Shown here in pieces: positions 1 to 8,279 of a stretch of 64,000 nucleotides of DNA. Positions within the stretch are counted from its first letter, which is position 1. Each line of letters begins with the position of its first letter. A model generated the notes under the pieces. The model was not told the DNA's origin, ran no database searches, and worked only from the letters and a program-made list of their open reading frames with translations. The stretch is from Brachyspira sp. CAG:484 (GTDB lineage: Bacteria; Cyanobacteriota; Vampirovibrionia; Gastranaerophilales; Gastranaerophilaceae): positions 117,899 through 181,898 of the forward strand of contig HF989736.1 of NCBI GenBank assembly GCA_000431315.1, written 5' to 3'. A program made the translations under genes and the position numbers.

Positions 1-37
1 TTTCCCGCCTCTTCTTTTATATTTTATGTGTGATAGT

Positions 38-2068
38 TTACTTTGCTAAAAATCCAGCCATGGAAGGTGCTGCTGACAACTGCTGTGTGACCGGGGCGAA
101 AGCCGGCTGCTGCGGTTGCGGCTGCGGAGAGCTTTGCTGTACCGGCTGGCTGCCGTTTGCAGCATTTACTGCCTTTTCCTGTTCAATTCGTTTTTTAGTC
201 ATTCTTTCGCACGTTCTGGCAAGCCACATCATAAATAATGGAACTAATGCCAATGTAGAAAGGGCTCCGAATGAACTATTCATTGTTTTTGCATAATTTA
301 TAAACTTATTATTTTTGCTTCTAAATACTTTATAAATTTCTTCAAGAGCATCATTATCTTTAATATTATTGAATGCATTTTTAATCTCAGTAATAGAGGC
401 AGTTTTAAGATCTTTACCTACAATTTTTTGAGCATTAGCCTTAACATCTTTATCAAGCATCAAGACTTTTTTGATATTACCGCCGTTCTTTTCAAGGAAT
501 TCAAAGAAGCCGTTGATACCGCCCGGATATTTATCAATATTAGTATATTTGGAGATGATTTCTTCACTTGTTAATACGTTAACGCCTGAAGCCGGAGTAA
601 AGTAATTTTTAAGTTTATGCCAGAATGACTTATTATGGTCTTCCGGTTTTGTTGTCAATGCCAAACCTGAGAGTTTTGCAAAACCGTCAGAAAATCCTCT
701 TGCAAGTGCTTTTGCAGCAAACAGAATAGCGGCAAAACTTGAAATATCACGAACAAGAATTTCTTCTTTATCATATTTGTCCTGAGCCTGAAAATATCTA
801 GGCGGCAGGCAGAATCCGAATAACAGTGTTAACATTGCAGGAACAGACATGGAAGCCCCGTTAAACTCAAATTTATCAGAAATCTTTTTGAGCCAGCCTG
901 TATTCATAACAGTATCTCCTGTTTTAGAGAAAAATCTTTCTTTGCCCTGGAATGATGTTTGTTGAGGCTGTTGTTTTTTCTGTTCGGCTTTGTCTTCTGC
1001 TTTTTTAGTGTTGTCTGCAGGCTGTTCGCCTTCTGCTGCAGTTCCTTTTAGGGCAGGATTTCCTTTTAATCCCAGGTTATATAATTTCGGGATAACAGTG
1101 TAGAAACCTACTACAGCAAGGAACATTGACATATTGGTAATAAACCTTGAACCAATACGTTTTTTAGTAAATCTTTGAATATAGTCTTTCACATCAGTGC
1201 TTGTATCTTTTTTCAAACGTGTTTTTACAGAATCAGTAATATCGTCTGTAAAGTCTTTCATATTTTCAAGAAGCTTTTTGAATGAAAGGCTTATTGGAGC
1301 GTCTTTTCCCTCAACTTTAAGGCTTGCAACAATTTCGTTTGCAGAAGGAGAAACATACTGTTTTCTTAATAGCATAAAATTATCTGTCAAAGCCTGTGTT
1401 AAATCCTGTTTTGAATTAGCAACAGGTCTTCCTAAAAGATGTTTGAACGCATTTTTAGGCTTAGCATTTTCTATTTCAATGATTTTATTAGTGTATTCTG
1501 CTGCTAATTGTTTAATCTCTTCTTTTGAAATTTTGCCTTCTGTAGATGTATCAAGTACATTTTGTAAGATTTTTTCATAGAAATTACGTTTTGTAGCGGC
1601 TTTATCAGTTATTGCATCAAGATTAGCTTTTTCAGAAGCAAATTCTTCAAAGTTTTTGCCCAGAGCCTTAATCATATCCATTGAAACGTTATTGGATGTT
1701 CCGCTGTATTTTTTTACCAGCGCAAGAATACCGGCAGGAATAATGAACGCGCTTGGACCGCTTAAGATTTCCCTTAAACCTTCTTTACGGGCAAATTCCC
1801 AATTTAAAGGTCCTTTTTTCTTACCGTTTTCATCTGTTTCACGTCCGCGGTTAAGCCCTTCTTTAATTCTGGGAGCAACCATACCAATACCATCCTGAGC
1901 GATGAATGATGCGGCAAATCCGCCTCTGTCAATAGCATCCATCAAAGTCACAACCGGATTGAAACCCTGGAAAGATGGATTGTGCTGATTTTTTTTCTGT
2001 TCTTCATTTTGCCCAAGTCTGTTTTTCGCGCTACTTGTTAACGCTGTGTTGATTGCTTTTACTGACAT
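38..2068 (-). CDS. Large hypothetical multi-pass membrane protein with two SFQG motifs
   Basis: I do not recognise a functional family. The 676-residue product has hydrophobic segments near residues 103-119, 310-330, 405-420, 440-455 and 610-625, separated by charged, lysine-rich stretches, so it is probably an inner-membrane protein. A short SFQG motif occurs twice, near residue 33 and near residue 375, both times after a Gln/Asn/Pro-rich linker. The C-terminus is Gln/Pro/Ala rich. The segment with REGL followed by a hydrophobic Pro-containing stretch near residue 95 resembles the one in the two smaller membrane proteins at 3636-4897, suggesting a common lineage-specific family. The GGGAAATGTC context before the ATG gives a weak ribosome site. 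Function unknown. Confidence 0.75.
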   Translation of the reverse strand: MSVKAINTALTSSAKNRLGQNEEQKKNQHNPSFQGFNPVVTLMDAIDRGGFAASFIAQDGIGMVAPRIKEGLNRGRETDENGKKKGPLNWEFARKEGLREILSGPSAFIIPAGILALVKKYSGTSNNVSMDMIKALGKNFEEFASEKANLDAITDKAATKRNFYEKILQNVLDTSTEGKISKEEIKQLAAEYTNKIIEIENAKPKNAFKHLLGRPVANSKQDLTQALTDNFMLLRKQYVSPSANEIVASLKVEGKDAPISLSFKKLLENMKDFTDDITDSVKTRLKKDTSTDVKDYIQRFTKKRIGSRFITNMSMFLAVVGFYTVIPKLYNLGLKGNPALKGTAAEGEQPADNTKKAEDKAEQKKQQPQQTSFQGKERFFSKTGDTVMNTGWLKKISDKFEFNGASMSVPAMLTLLFGFCLPPRYFQAQDKYDKEEILVRDISSFAAILFAAKALARGFSDGFAKLSGLALTTKPEDHNKSFWHKLKNYFTPASGVNVLTSEEIISKYTNIDKYPGGINGFFEFLEKNGGNIKKVLMLDKDVKANAQKIVGKDLKTASITEIKNAFNNIKDNDALEEIYKVFRSKNNKFINYAKTMNSSFGALSTLALVPLFMMWLARTCERMTKKRIEQEKAVNAANGSQPVQQSSPQPQPQQPAFAPVTQQLSAAPSMAGFLAK

Positions 2069-2304
2069 TTCCCTACTTTTTTTGTTTCATTACTATCTAC
2101 ACATATTATTTAAAAAAAATTTAAATAATGCTTATTGCCTTTTTGGGTAACTTTCTTTAATATAATTTAACAAAGGTATAAAGGAATAAGTGTAATTATC
2201 ATACTTAATCCTGGTAATTTTTTCAAGTTTTTTGCTACACATATAATAATAAATTTACAAAAACTGCAATAATTTCTATTATTAATAAAAAAACATATAT
2301 AAAA

Positions 2305-2333
2305 TTGACATATCTATATTTCTGTTTTACACT
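2305..2333 (+). promoter_or_regulatory. Promoter of trmFO, probably leaderless
   Basis: A consensus -35 TTGACA (2305-2310) is separated by 17 bases from TACACT (2328-2333). The start codon of trmFO is at 2342, about 8 bases after the -10 box, which is where transcription would begin. No Shine-Dalgarno sequence lies between, so the mRNA is probably leaderless. Confidence 0.6.
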
Positions 2334-2341
2334 TTTTTGTT

Positions 2342-3646
2342 ATGGAAGTAAGTGTAATCGGAGCCGGTTTGGCAGGCAGTGAAGCTGCTTTACAGCTGGC
2401 AAAAAGGGGAATAAAAGTTAATCTTTTTGAAATGCGTCCTAAAAAAACAACCGGTGCGCATGTTAGTGAAGATTTTGCAGAATTTGTATGTTCAAACAGT
2501 CTTGGAGCTGCAGATTGCACAAATGCTTCGGGGCTTTTAAAAAAAGAAATGCAGATGCTGGGCGGTGAGCTTATTAATATTGCCTATGACTGCCAGGTAC
2601 CTGCAGGAGGCGCGCTTGCAATTGACAGGACACTTTTTTCAAAGACTGTAACTGCAAAAATTGAAAATGAGCCTAATATTAATATTATAAGGGATGAGGC
2701 CGCTAAAATTCCTGATGGTCCTGTTATAGTTGCCTCAGGACCTCTAACCAGCGATGCGCTTGCTGATGATATTAAATCATTTACTCAAAGCGAACATCTG
2801 CACTTCTTTGATGCTATTGCACCTATTGTAGAAAAAGATAGTATTGACTTTGATAAAGCCTTTTACGCAAGCCGTTATGACAAAGGGGAGGCATCTTATA
2901 TTAATTGTCCGATGAATGAAGTGGAGTATGCAAAGTTTTATAATATATTAACTAATGCCCCGAAAATTGAACTTAAATCGTTTGAGAAAGATGCAAAATT
3001 TTTTGAAAGCTGCCTTCCAATTGAAGTTTTAGCCTCTCGCGGCGTTGATACTCTGCGTTTTGGTCCTATGAAACCGGTCGGGCTGATTGATAAACGTACA
3101 GGAATTGAAAATTATGCGGTTGTCCAGCTAAGACAGGATAACTCGGCTAAAACTCTTTACAATCTGGTAGGGTTCCAGACAAATCTTAAGTGGGGGGCTC
3201 AAAAGGAACTTTTGCAGTCAATCCCGGGGCTGGAAAATGTTAATATAGTAAGGTACGGTGTTATGCACCGCAATACATTCATAAATTCGCCTAAAATACT
3301 CAATCCGTCTTTGCAAACAAGAAAGCGGGCTGATTTATTTTTTGCAGGGCAAATTACAGGTACTGAAGGCTATACGGAATCTATAGCATCCGGTCTTCTT
3401 GCCGGTATTAATATGGCAAGATACTTAACCGGACAAGACCTTCTTGTGCTTCCAAAAGAAACTATGCTGGGGGCTTTAACACAATATATAACAGACGAAA
3501 ACCATGATAAATTCCAGCCTATTAACTCAAATTGGGGAATAGTAGCTCCTGTTGATATGCCTAAAAAAGAACGTAAAAATAAAAAACTGAAAGCTGAATA
3601 TATTACAAAGCGCTCTATAGAATACTTAAATTTAATTAAACATTAG
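2342..3646 (+). CDS. trmFO: Methylenetetrahydrofolate--tRNA (uracil-54-C5) methyltransferase TrmFO
   Basis: TrmFO makes 5-methyluridine at position 54 in the T-loop of tRNA, using methylenetetrahydrofolate as carbon donor and FADH2 as reductant. The 434-residue protein starts with the FAD-binding signature GAGLAGSEAA (residues 7-16). Cys50 in EFVCSNSLG and Cys224 in ESCLPIEV match the two functional cysteines known in the Bacillus enzyme (C53 and C226). The family motifs RFGPMKPVGL and GQITGTEGYTES are present, and length is normal. It stands alone, overlapping the convergent membrane-protein gene by 11 bases. TrmFO rather than SAM-dependent TrmA is typical of Firmicutes and cyanobacteria-related lineages. 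Confidence 0.97.
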   Translation: MEVSVIGAGLAGSEAALQLAKRGIKVNLFEMRPKKTTGAHVSEDFAEFVCSNSLGAADCTNASGLLKKEMQMLGGELINIAYDCQVPAGGALAIDRTLFSKTVTAKIENEPNINIIRDEAAKIPDGPVIVASGPLTSDALADDIKSFTQSEHLHFFDAIAPIVEKDSIDFDKAFYASRYDKGEASYINCPMNEVEYAKFYNILTNAPKIELKSFEKDAKFFESCLPIEVLASRGVDTLRFGPMKPVGLIDKRTGIENYAVVQLRQDNSAKTLYNLVGFQTNLKWGAQKELLQSIPGLENVNIVRYGVMHRNTFINSPKILNPSLQTRKRADLFFAGQITGTEGYTESIASGLLAGINMARYLTGQDLLVLPKETMLGALTQYITDENHDKFQPINSNWGIVAPVDMPKKERKNKKLKAEYITKRSIEYLNLIKH

Positions 3647-4265
3647 TATTAATAGATTTTTTTGTGTTGTTATTGTGCTTCTTTTTAGTTTTTTCTTCCA
3701 TCCCGATAAATCGTAGTGCCGGGTGAATTACTGCATGGCTCAACTGCGGCGCCAGGACAGCCAGACCTAGCACAGAGCCGGTAATTGAGCCGAACTCTAT
3801 TACCCCTTTTACTAAATCGTAATTATCCGGTTTTTCTGCGGTTATCAGCTCCTGTTCTATTTCAGGTGTAAACTTATCCTGAAGTTTGTGCTGCTGTAAA
3901 AGGAGCTTGCGGCTGTCAAGGCTTTTTGCTGCATATTTTCTATATGACTCATAGTTCTTTAGGCTTTTGAATTTTTGAAATTCAGGAGAGTTTTTGAAAA
4001 TTTTGTTTTTAGCAAGTTTGAATGCTCCGCGTTTAAATACCGGAACAACCAGTGCCGCGTAAACCAGCAGGCAGGTTGCCTGATATAAGAATTCTTTAGC
4101 TGCTGCATATTTTTTTGTATCAGGATCAATATCGTTATCAATTAGGATAAATCCCGGTCTGCCTATTGATTTTAAAACAGTTTCAGTAGCCACAGAAGCA
4201 TTTGTATTCTGTGACAACGTTGTCAATGTCGGGTTTGTTAATGCTTTTGTAAGAGGTCCTATCAT
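3636..4265 (-). CDS. Small hypothetical membrane protein, tandem paralogue of the upstream gene
   Basis: This 209-residue protein has hydrophobic segments near residues 62-80 and 155-175 and a basic, Lys/Asn-rich C-terminus. Its segment RPGF..ID....PDTKKYAAAKE aligns with RPAF..MD....PETKKYTALRE of the gene directly upstream, so the two are tandem paralogues. Its ATG overlaps the upstream TGA in an ATGA arrangement, and a strong AGGAGGA ribosome site lies inside the end of the upstream gene, which points to translational coupling. No functional family recognised. Confidence 0.7.
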   Translation of the reverse strand: MIGPLTKALTNPTLTTLSQNTNASVATETVLKSIGRPGFILIDNDIDPDTKKYAAAKEFLYQATCLLVYAALVVPVFKRGAFKLAKNKIFKNSPEFQKFKSLKNYESYRKYAAKSLDSRKLLLQQHKLQDKFTPEIEQELITAEKPDNYDLVKGVIEFGSITGSVLGLAVLAPQLSHAVIHPALRFIGMEEKTKKKHNNNTKKSINTNV

Positions 4266-4897
4266 ATTCCTCCTACTCTAAGCCCGGTTTGCGGTCTTGT
4301 TAATGCTAAATTTGTCTTGTACGGGTTTGAGCCGAAATTAGTAAATTTCGGGCGCGGTGAAAGTTCGTTCTGTTGGATTACCGGTTCTTTTACTGTTTCT
4401 GTTTTTTTAGGCGGTTTTATAATTTTGCCTACAACCGGTTTTATCGCAACCGAACAGACTGCCGGGATAACAAATAATGCTGCGGTACATACACCGGCAA
4501 GCCTTAAGTTGTTTGTTACCTTTAACTTTGTTTCTTCAACTCTTTCGGCAGCATGCTTTAATGCTTTTGTTACTGCCTCATTATTAATTCCGTTTTTTAT
4601 ATCCTCTTTAATTTTTTTAGGAAGAAAATCTTCTTTTACAACTTTTTTGGTAAGATATTTTGAAAAACATCCGGCAAGTTCTCCGCTTGCCCAGTAGACA
4701 GGTATGGCTATAAGTTCTGTCAAACCTTCCCTTAGAGCAGTGTATTTTTTAGTTTCGGGCTTTTCTGTCTTGTCCATCATCGTGAATGCAGGACGACAGA
4801 TACCTTTTACTGTAGCAATAGCTATTACAGCATATGTAGGTTTATTGTTCCTCCCAAGAGAAAGACATATATTTTTAAATTTATCTGCTAGTGTCAT
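4262..4897 (-). CDS. Small hypothetical membrane protein, first of a tandem pair
   Basis: A 211-residue product with hydrophobic segments near residues 55-75 and 128-150. It carries the CRPAF...PETKKYTALREGLTE segment (about residues 34-60) shared with its downstream paralogue and, more loosely, with the 676-residue protein at the left end of the window. The C-terminus has the motif FTNFGSNPYKT, resembling the short aromatic-Gly motifs (SFQG) in that large protein. Function unknown; probably membrane bound. Confidence 0.7.
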   Translation of the reverse strand: MTLADKFKNICLSLGRNNKPTYAVIAIATVKGICRPAFTMMDKTEKPETKKYTALREGLTELIAIPVYWASGELAGCFSKYLTKKVVKEDFLPKKIKEDIKNGINNEAVTKALKHAAERVEETKLKVTNNLRLAGVCTAALFVIPAVCSVAIKPVVGKIIKPPKKTETVKEPVIQQNELSPRPKFTNFGSNPYKTNLALTRPQTGLRVGGI

Positions 4898-4990
4898 ACC
4901 GGTTTTTTAAAGTCTGTAAATAAAATTTTTTGCTAACCTGTTAAATATTATTACAAAAATTTTAAGTTGCAATATTTTAAATCATAAAAA

Positions 4991-5020
4991 TGAACTTTTT
5001 ATTTTGAAATTCGTTATAAT
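4991..5020 (+). promoter_or_regulatory. Likely promoter of the anti-sigma/sigma operon
   Basis: A TATAAT box (5015-5020) lies 20 bases before the anti-sigma start codon. Upstream is TGAACTT (4991-4997) and the -10 box is preceded by CGT. GAACTT and CGT are the two halves typical of ECF-type promoters, though the spacing here is shorter than usual, so self-activation by the encoded sigma factor is only a possibility. Confidence 0.4.
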
Positions 5021-5039
5021 GATATAGAGGTTAACAAAC

Positions 5040-5384
5040 ATGAATGAAAAATGCAACAAATATGAATCTTTATTTATATTCTCAGATGAAGCTTCTCTTC
5101 TTTCTCACGTGAAAGATTGTGAAGAATGCAGAAAAGAGCATGAGATTATGAGTAAGGTTTCAGAATTAATTCAGGAAGTAAAACCGGAGCTGCTTAAAGT
5201 TAAAAGAGAGAACACAAAACTGAAAATTGCCTGTGCTGCTTTTGCTATACTTTTGAGCGGAACTCTTCTGGGTATCCTTAACTTTAATCAGGATATTTCA
5301 GATACCTTAAGATACGGTCAAACCCTTACTATAGAAGATTACGGGTTTCCCGTTGATTCTTACGGTTTAATTATGGTGGATTAA
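5040..5384 (+). CDS. Membrane anti-sigma factor with zinc-binding HxxxCxxC motif
   Basis: The 114-residue protein has a cytoplasmic N-terminal domain with His23, Cys27 and Cys30 in the HxxxCxxC pattern of zinc-associated anti-sigma domains, then one transmembrane helix at about residues 60-80 and a short outside tail. Such proteins hold an ECF sigma factor at the membrane until an envelope signal releases it. Its stop codon overlaps the ATG of the sigma gene (TAATG), so the two are made in a coupled ratio. The order anti-sigma first, sigma second is the reverse of the common arrangement, and the outside tail of about 33 residues is short. A ribosome site AGAGG precedes the ATG. Confidence 0.75.
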   Translation: MNEKCNKYESLFIFSDEASLLSHVKDCEECRKEHEIMSKVSELIQEVKPELLKVKRENTKLKIACAAFAILLSGTLLGILNFNQDISDTLRYGQTLTIEDYGFPVDSYGLIMVD

Positions 5385-5881
5385 TGAATTTCAACAATAT
5401 AATAAAGAGAAATAGAGAAAATATAAAAAGTATTATCCGGATGATTACAAAAGAAGAGAATGAGGACTTAGAGCAGGAAGTGTATGTGAAGGTCTGGAAA
5501 AATTCTCATAAATACAAGGAGCAGGGTGCTCTTACCGGCTGGATAAATACTATTGCTAAAAATGTATCAAAGGATTACCTGAAATCTTCGGTAAAGAAGC
5601 ACGAACATCTTATATCAGAAGATGACAGTACTTTGGTTAATATTAAGGATAAAAAATCAACACCGGAATTGAAGCTTATCCAAAATGACAGACAGAAACT
5701 GATTATAAAAGCGATAAATAGATTAAAACCTAAATTCAAAGAGGTAATAATGTATTGCGAAGTAAACGGTTATACATACGAAGAATGTGCAAAAAGAATA
5801 AAATGTCCTGTGGGAACTGTAAAATCCCGCATCTATAATGCCAAGAAGCAACTGGCAGAAGATTTAAAAGACTTACTGTAA
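5384..5881 (+). CDS. ECF-type RNA polymerase sigma factor
   Basis: A 165-residue sigma-70 family protein containing only regions 2 and 4. Region 2 has the EDLEQEVYVKVWK core helix (about residues 26-38) that binds RNA polymerase, followed by a Trp-containing helix (GALTGWINTIAKN). Region 4 (about residues 110-160) has the helix-turn-helix YEECAKRIKCPVGTVKSRI. It follows the anti-sigma gene with a 1-base overlap and precedes a Spy-like periplasmic chaperone by 17 bases, which implies an envelope or metal stress regulon similar in layout to cnr- or zra-type systems. The target promoters cannot be read from this window. Confidence 0.92.
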   Translation: MNFNNIIKRNRENIKSIIRMITKEENEDLEQEVYVKVWKNSHKYKEQGALTGWINTIAKNVSKDYLKSSVKKHEHLISEDDSTLVNIKDKKSTPELKLIQNDRQKLIIKAINRLKPKFKEVIMYCEVNGYTYEECAKRIKCPVGTVKSRIYNAKKQLAEDLKDLL

Positions 5882-5898
5882 AAAAGAAAGGACTAAGT

Positions 5899-6531
5899 AT
5901 GATTAAAAAAACGTTAATTTTAGCAAGTATTCTTGCTTTTGCAGCATCAACACAGGTTTATGCTGAAGATGCGCAGCCGGCTGTTCCTACAAAGAAAGCT
6001 GATCCGGCTGTAGAAAAGGCTTCTCCGGAATGCCATAAACCGCCTAAAAGACCAGAATGTAATAAGAAAAAATCTGAATTTGAAAAACGTCTTAAATTAA
6101 CAGAAGAACAAAAGGCTCAAGCCAAACAAATCCGTATGAAAGGACATGAAGAAATGAAGCCTGTGATGGAAAAGATTAAGGCTTTGAAAGATGAAGAAGA
6201 TGCCGTAAGACGTTCAAGAATTGCGCCTCAAATGCAGGAAGAAAAAATAAAAGAAATAAGAGGACAGATGCGTGAACTTCACAAGCAGGCAAGAGAACTC
6301 CGTATGAAAAACATGAAAGAGTTCGAATCAATTCTTACTAAAAAACAGTTGAAAGAATTGAATAAAATGAAAGAAGAAGGCAGAAAAAGATTTGAAAAAG
6401 AATTCAAAAAACAGCATGGAAATTCAATAAGACCTCCATTCGGACCTCCTCCGGCAGAATTTGGTCATGGTCCGGCAGTTCCGCCTCCGCCGCCAGCACC
6501 GGCTCCGGAACCTGCTCCTGTTGAAAAATAA
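5899..6531 (+). CDS. Periplasmic Spy/CpxP-like protein with LTxxQ motif
   Basis: Residues 1-23 form a signal peptide ending in QVYA before ED. The mature protein is highly charged and helical. It contains LTEEQKAQ (about residues 71-78) and a second LTKKQ near residue 150, the repeated LTxxQ motif of the Spy/CpxP family, whose members act as periplasmic chaperones or stress sensors. The last 35 residues are Pro-rich and unstructured. It is the third gene of the anti-sigma/sigma operon, closed by a strong terminator, so it is either the sensor or the main output. A Pro-rich tail is not usual for Spy. Confidence 0.75.
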   Translation: MIKKTLILASILAFAASTQVYAEDAQPAVPTKKADPAVEKASPECHKPPKRPECNKKKSEFEKRLKLTEEQKAQAKQIRMKGHEEMKPVMEKIKALKDEEDAVRRSRIAPQMQEEKIKEIRGQMRELHKQARELRMKNMKEFESILTKKQLKELNKMKEEGRKRFEKEFKKQHGNSIRPPFGPPPAEFGHGPAVPPPPPAPAPEPAPVEK

Positions 6532-6541
6532 ATTCGACACT

Positions 6542-6573
6542 AACGGCTGTTATTGTAATAACAGCCGTTTTTT
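6542..6573 (+). terminator. Intrinsic terminator after the stress operon
   Basis: The perfect stem AACGGCTGTTATT (6542-6554) pairs with 6557-6569 and is followed by six T residues. It overlaps the last codon of the convergent histidine kinase gene. Confidence 0.9.
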
Positions 6574-7237
6574 ATTTCAAAACCGGCACTTTAATCTGAA
6601 ACTCTGTTTTCTTTGCTGTTGATTGTACCAGGTATAAATCAGCATCTTGCTGTTTAAGATTATTTTTGCATATAAAAAGCCCAAGCCCGCTTCCTGTTCT
6701 TTTGGTTGTAAACCCTTCGCTGAAAAGGTCGCGCTGTGCTGCCGGAGTAATAGCTTTACCATCATTTGCAACGGAAATTATTACGTTTCCGTCCTTAATT
6801 TCTGAGGAGATAATAATTTCCCCCTTATTTTCTATGGCTTCTACAGCATTTTTCATAAGGTTAATTATGCAAGCCATGAACTTGTTTTCATCAACATATA
6901 TAGACGCATCTTCTTTTATATTTGAGATTATGTTTATTTTTTTATCGTGAATGTACACTTTTGCAAGGCTGCTGCATTCTTCTATAATCCGTTTTAAATC
7001 ACATACCTGCGGCTTAATATTGTCAACGGATTTAAGGTCAATAAGAGAATTGTTAATCATCTTTGCTGATTTTTGAATACAGTTGAGTGCTTTATTTATA
7101 GAATCATTTTCGATATTTTCTTTTTCAAGATGTTTTTTTATAATTTCGCAGTATACATCACATACAGAAACCTGGTTTCTGATTTCGTGAGCAATACACC
7201 TGACCTGCTGCTGTAATAACTCTGTATCGGTTTGCAT
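6572..7237 (-). CDS. Soluble sensor histidine kinase
   Basis: The 221-residue protein is little more than a kinase core. The phospho-acceptor His17 lies in HEIRN, the N box is NLMKNAVEA (about residues 134-142), and the G2 box is GSGLGLFICK (about 196-205). There is no transmembrane helix and no recognisable sensory domain, since only 16 residues precede the H box, so it must sense a cytoplasmic state or a partner protein. The G1 box reads NDGKAI rather than DNGxGI. It lies downstream of the NarL-type regulator on the same strand, but a terminator separates them, so pairing is plausible but not certain. Confidence 0.88.
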   Translation of the reverse strand: MQTDTELLQQQVRCIAHEIRNQVSVCDVYCEIIKKHLEKENIENDSINKALNCIQKSAKMINNSLIDLKSVDNIKPQVCDLKRIIEECSSLAKVYIHDKKINIISNIKEDASIYVDENKFMACIINLMKNAVEAIENKGEIIISSEIKDGNVIISVANDGKAITPAAQRDLFSEGFTTKRTGSGLGLFICKNNLKQQDADLYLVQSTAKKTEFQIKVPVLK

Positions 7238-7249
7238 ATATCCCCTTTT

Positions 7250-7289
7250 AAAAAATAAAGGTTTAGCTCATAACACAAGCTAAACCTTT
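7250..7289 (-). terminator. Terminator between response regulator and kinase genes
   Basis: The perfect 11-base inverted repeat AAAGGTTTAGC / GCTAAACCTTT (7257-7267 and 7279-7289) is followed on the minus strand by a run of T. It would end or attenuate transcription from the response regulator before the kinase gene. Confidence 0.8.
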
Positions 7290-7306
7290 AATAACTATCC
7301 AATCTC

Positions 7307-8005
7307 CTATGCTGAAATCTTTGCGCGGACTTTGTTTGCAAATCCGTTATTCAGCGCATAAAGAACAGCCTGAGTTCTATCGTTAACCTGTAACTTTTGG
7401 AAAATGTTGTTTACATGTGTCTTAACTGTAGTTTCAGAAATAAATAATTTTCCTGCAATACCCTTGTAGTTATTACCCTGTGTAAGAAGATCCAAAACTT
7501 CTTCTTCGCGTGCAGTTAAATAATTCAATAAATTTTCTTCGTTTGCAGTCTGGGTTTCAGTTTTAAATGAGCGCTGGAAGTATTCAAAGAATCTTGATGA
7601 TAAAGCAGAAGGCAGATAAACTTTGCCGTTTAAAACTTCGTCAATTGCAAAAATCAGCTGTGCTGATGCCATAGTTTTTAACACATATCCCTTAGCGCCT
7701 ATTTTCATTGCTCTGAAAATAAGGTCAGCGTCGTCATAACCGCTCAAGGCTATAACTTTAACTCCGAGTTCAAGTTTTTCAATTTCCTGAATAGCTTGTA
7801 ATCCGTCTTTTTCAGGCATATTGATGTCCATTAAAACAAGGTCCGGACGATATTTTTTTACAAGATTGATGCCTATATTTGCGCTTGTTGTTGTGCCTAC
7901 TACATCATAACTTGTTTCAAGGTTGATTAACTCTTTAATACCTCTTAAGTGATCTGCATTATCGTCGATTAATAAAACTCTTGCTTTTCTTTTGAACTCT
8001 CTCAT
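7307..8005 (-). CDS. NarL/FixJ-type two-component response regulator
   Basis: The receiver domain (residues 8-125) has the acidic pair Asp14/Asp15, the phosphorylated Asp60 in LVLMDINMP, Ser88 and Lys110. The C-terminal LuxR-type helix-turn-helix (about residues 163-225) contains LTAREEEVLDLL and ISETTVKTHVNNI. It is a DNA-binding transcription factor activated by phosphorylation, probably by the kinase encoded next. An AGGGGAA sequence just upstream of the ATG is the ribosome site. Length and motifs are normal for the family. Targets are unknown. Confidence 0.93.
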   Translation of the reverse strand: MREFKRKARVLLIDDNADHLRGIKELINLETSYDVVGTTTSANIGINLVKKYRPDLVLMDINMPEKDGLQAIQEIEKLELGVKVIALSGYDDADLIFRAMKIGAKGYVLKTMASAQLIFAIDEVLNGKVYLPSALSSRFFEYFQRSFKTETQTANEENLLNYLTAREEEVLDLLTQGNNYKGIAGKLFISETTVKTHVNNIFQKLQVNDRTQAVLYALNNGFANKVRAKISA

Positions 8006-8154
8006 CTTATTTCCCCTTTTAAACTTATTAGTTGCTTCCCTCTACACTATACATACTACAACTTTTAGAGGGGGGAATTCATCCATGCCCTGATTGATAT
8101 AAGTGGTTGTAAAGCATGAATTATTGATTTAAATCTATTGATTGATTAAATCCC

Positions 8155-8198
8155 TCAACCATGCTCTAGACCATGCTTTGAGGCATGGTTGATTTTTT
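8155..8198 (+). terminator. Strong plus-strand terminator with no upstream gene (possible small RNA end)
   Basis: The stem TCAACCATGC (8155-8164) pairs perfectly with GCATGGTTGA (8183-8192) and is followed by six T. The nearest plus-strand gene upstream ends at 6531, and the regulator gene before it is on the other strand, so the terminator most simply ends a short untranslated transcript starting in 8006-8150. Confidence 0.55.
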
Positions 8199-8279
8199 AG
8201 GATGAGTTTTTATTGCTAATCTTTTTAGTCTAATTTTGTTGTGGTAATATTTAATTAGTTTAGTTGAGAAGGAGAGGGT

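Noticed and set aside
30..296. Cys/Gly-rich plus-strand frame at the left edge
   Set aside because: It is the complement of the Gln/Pro/Ala-rich C-terminus of the 676-residue protein.
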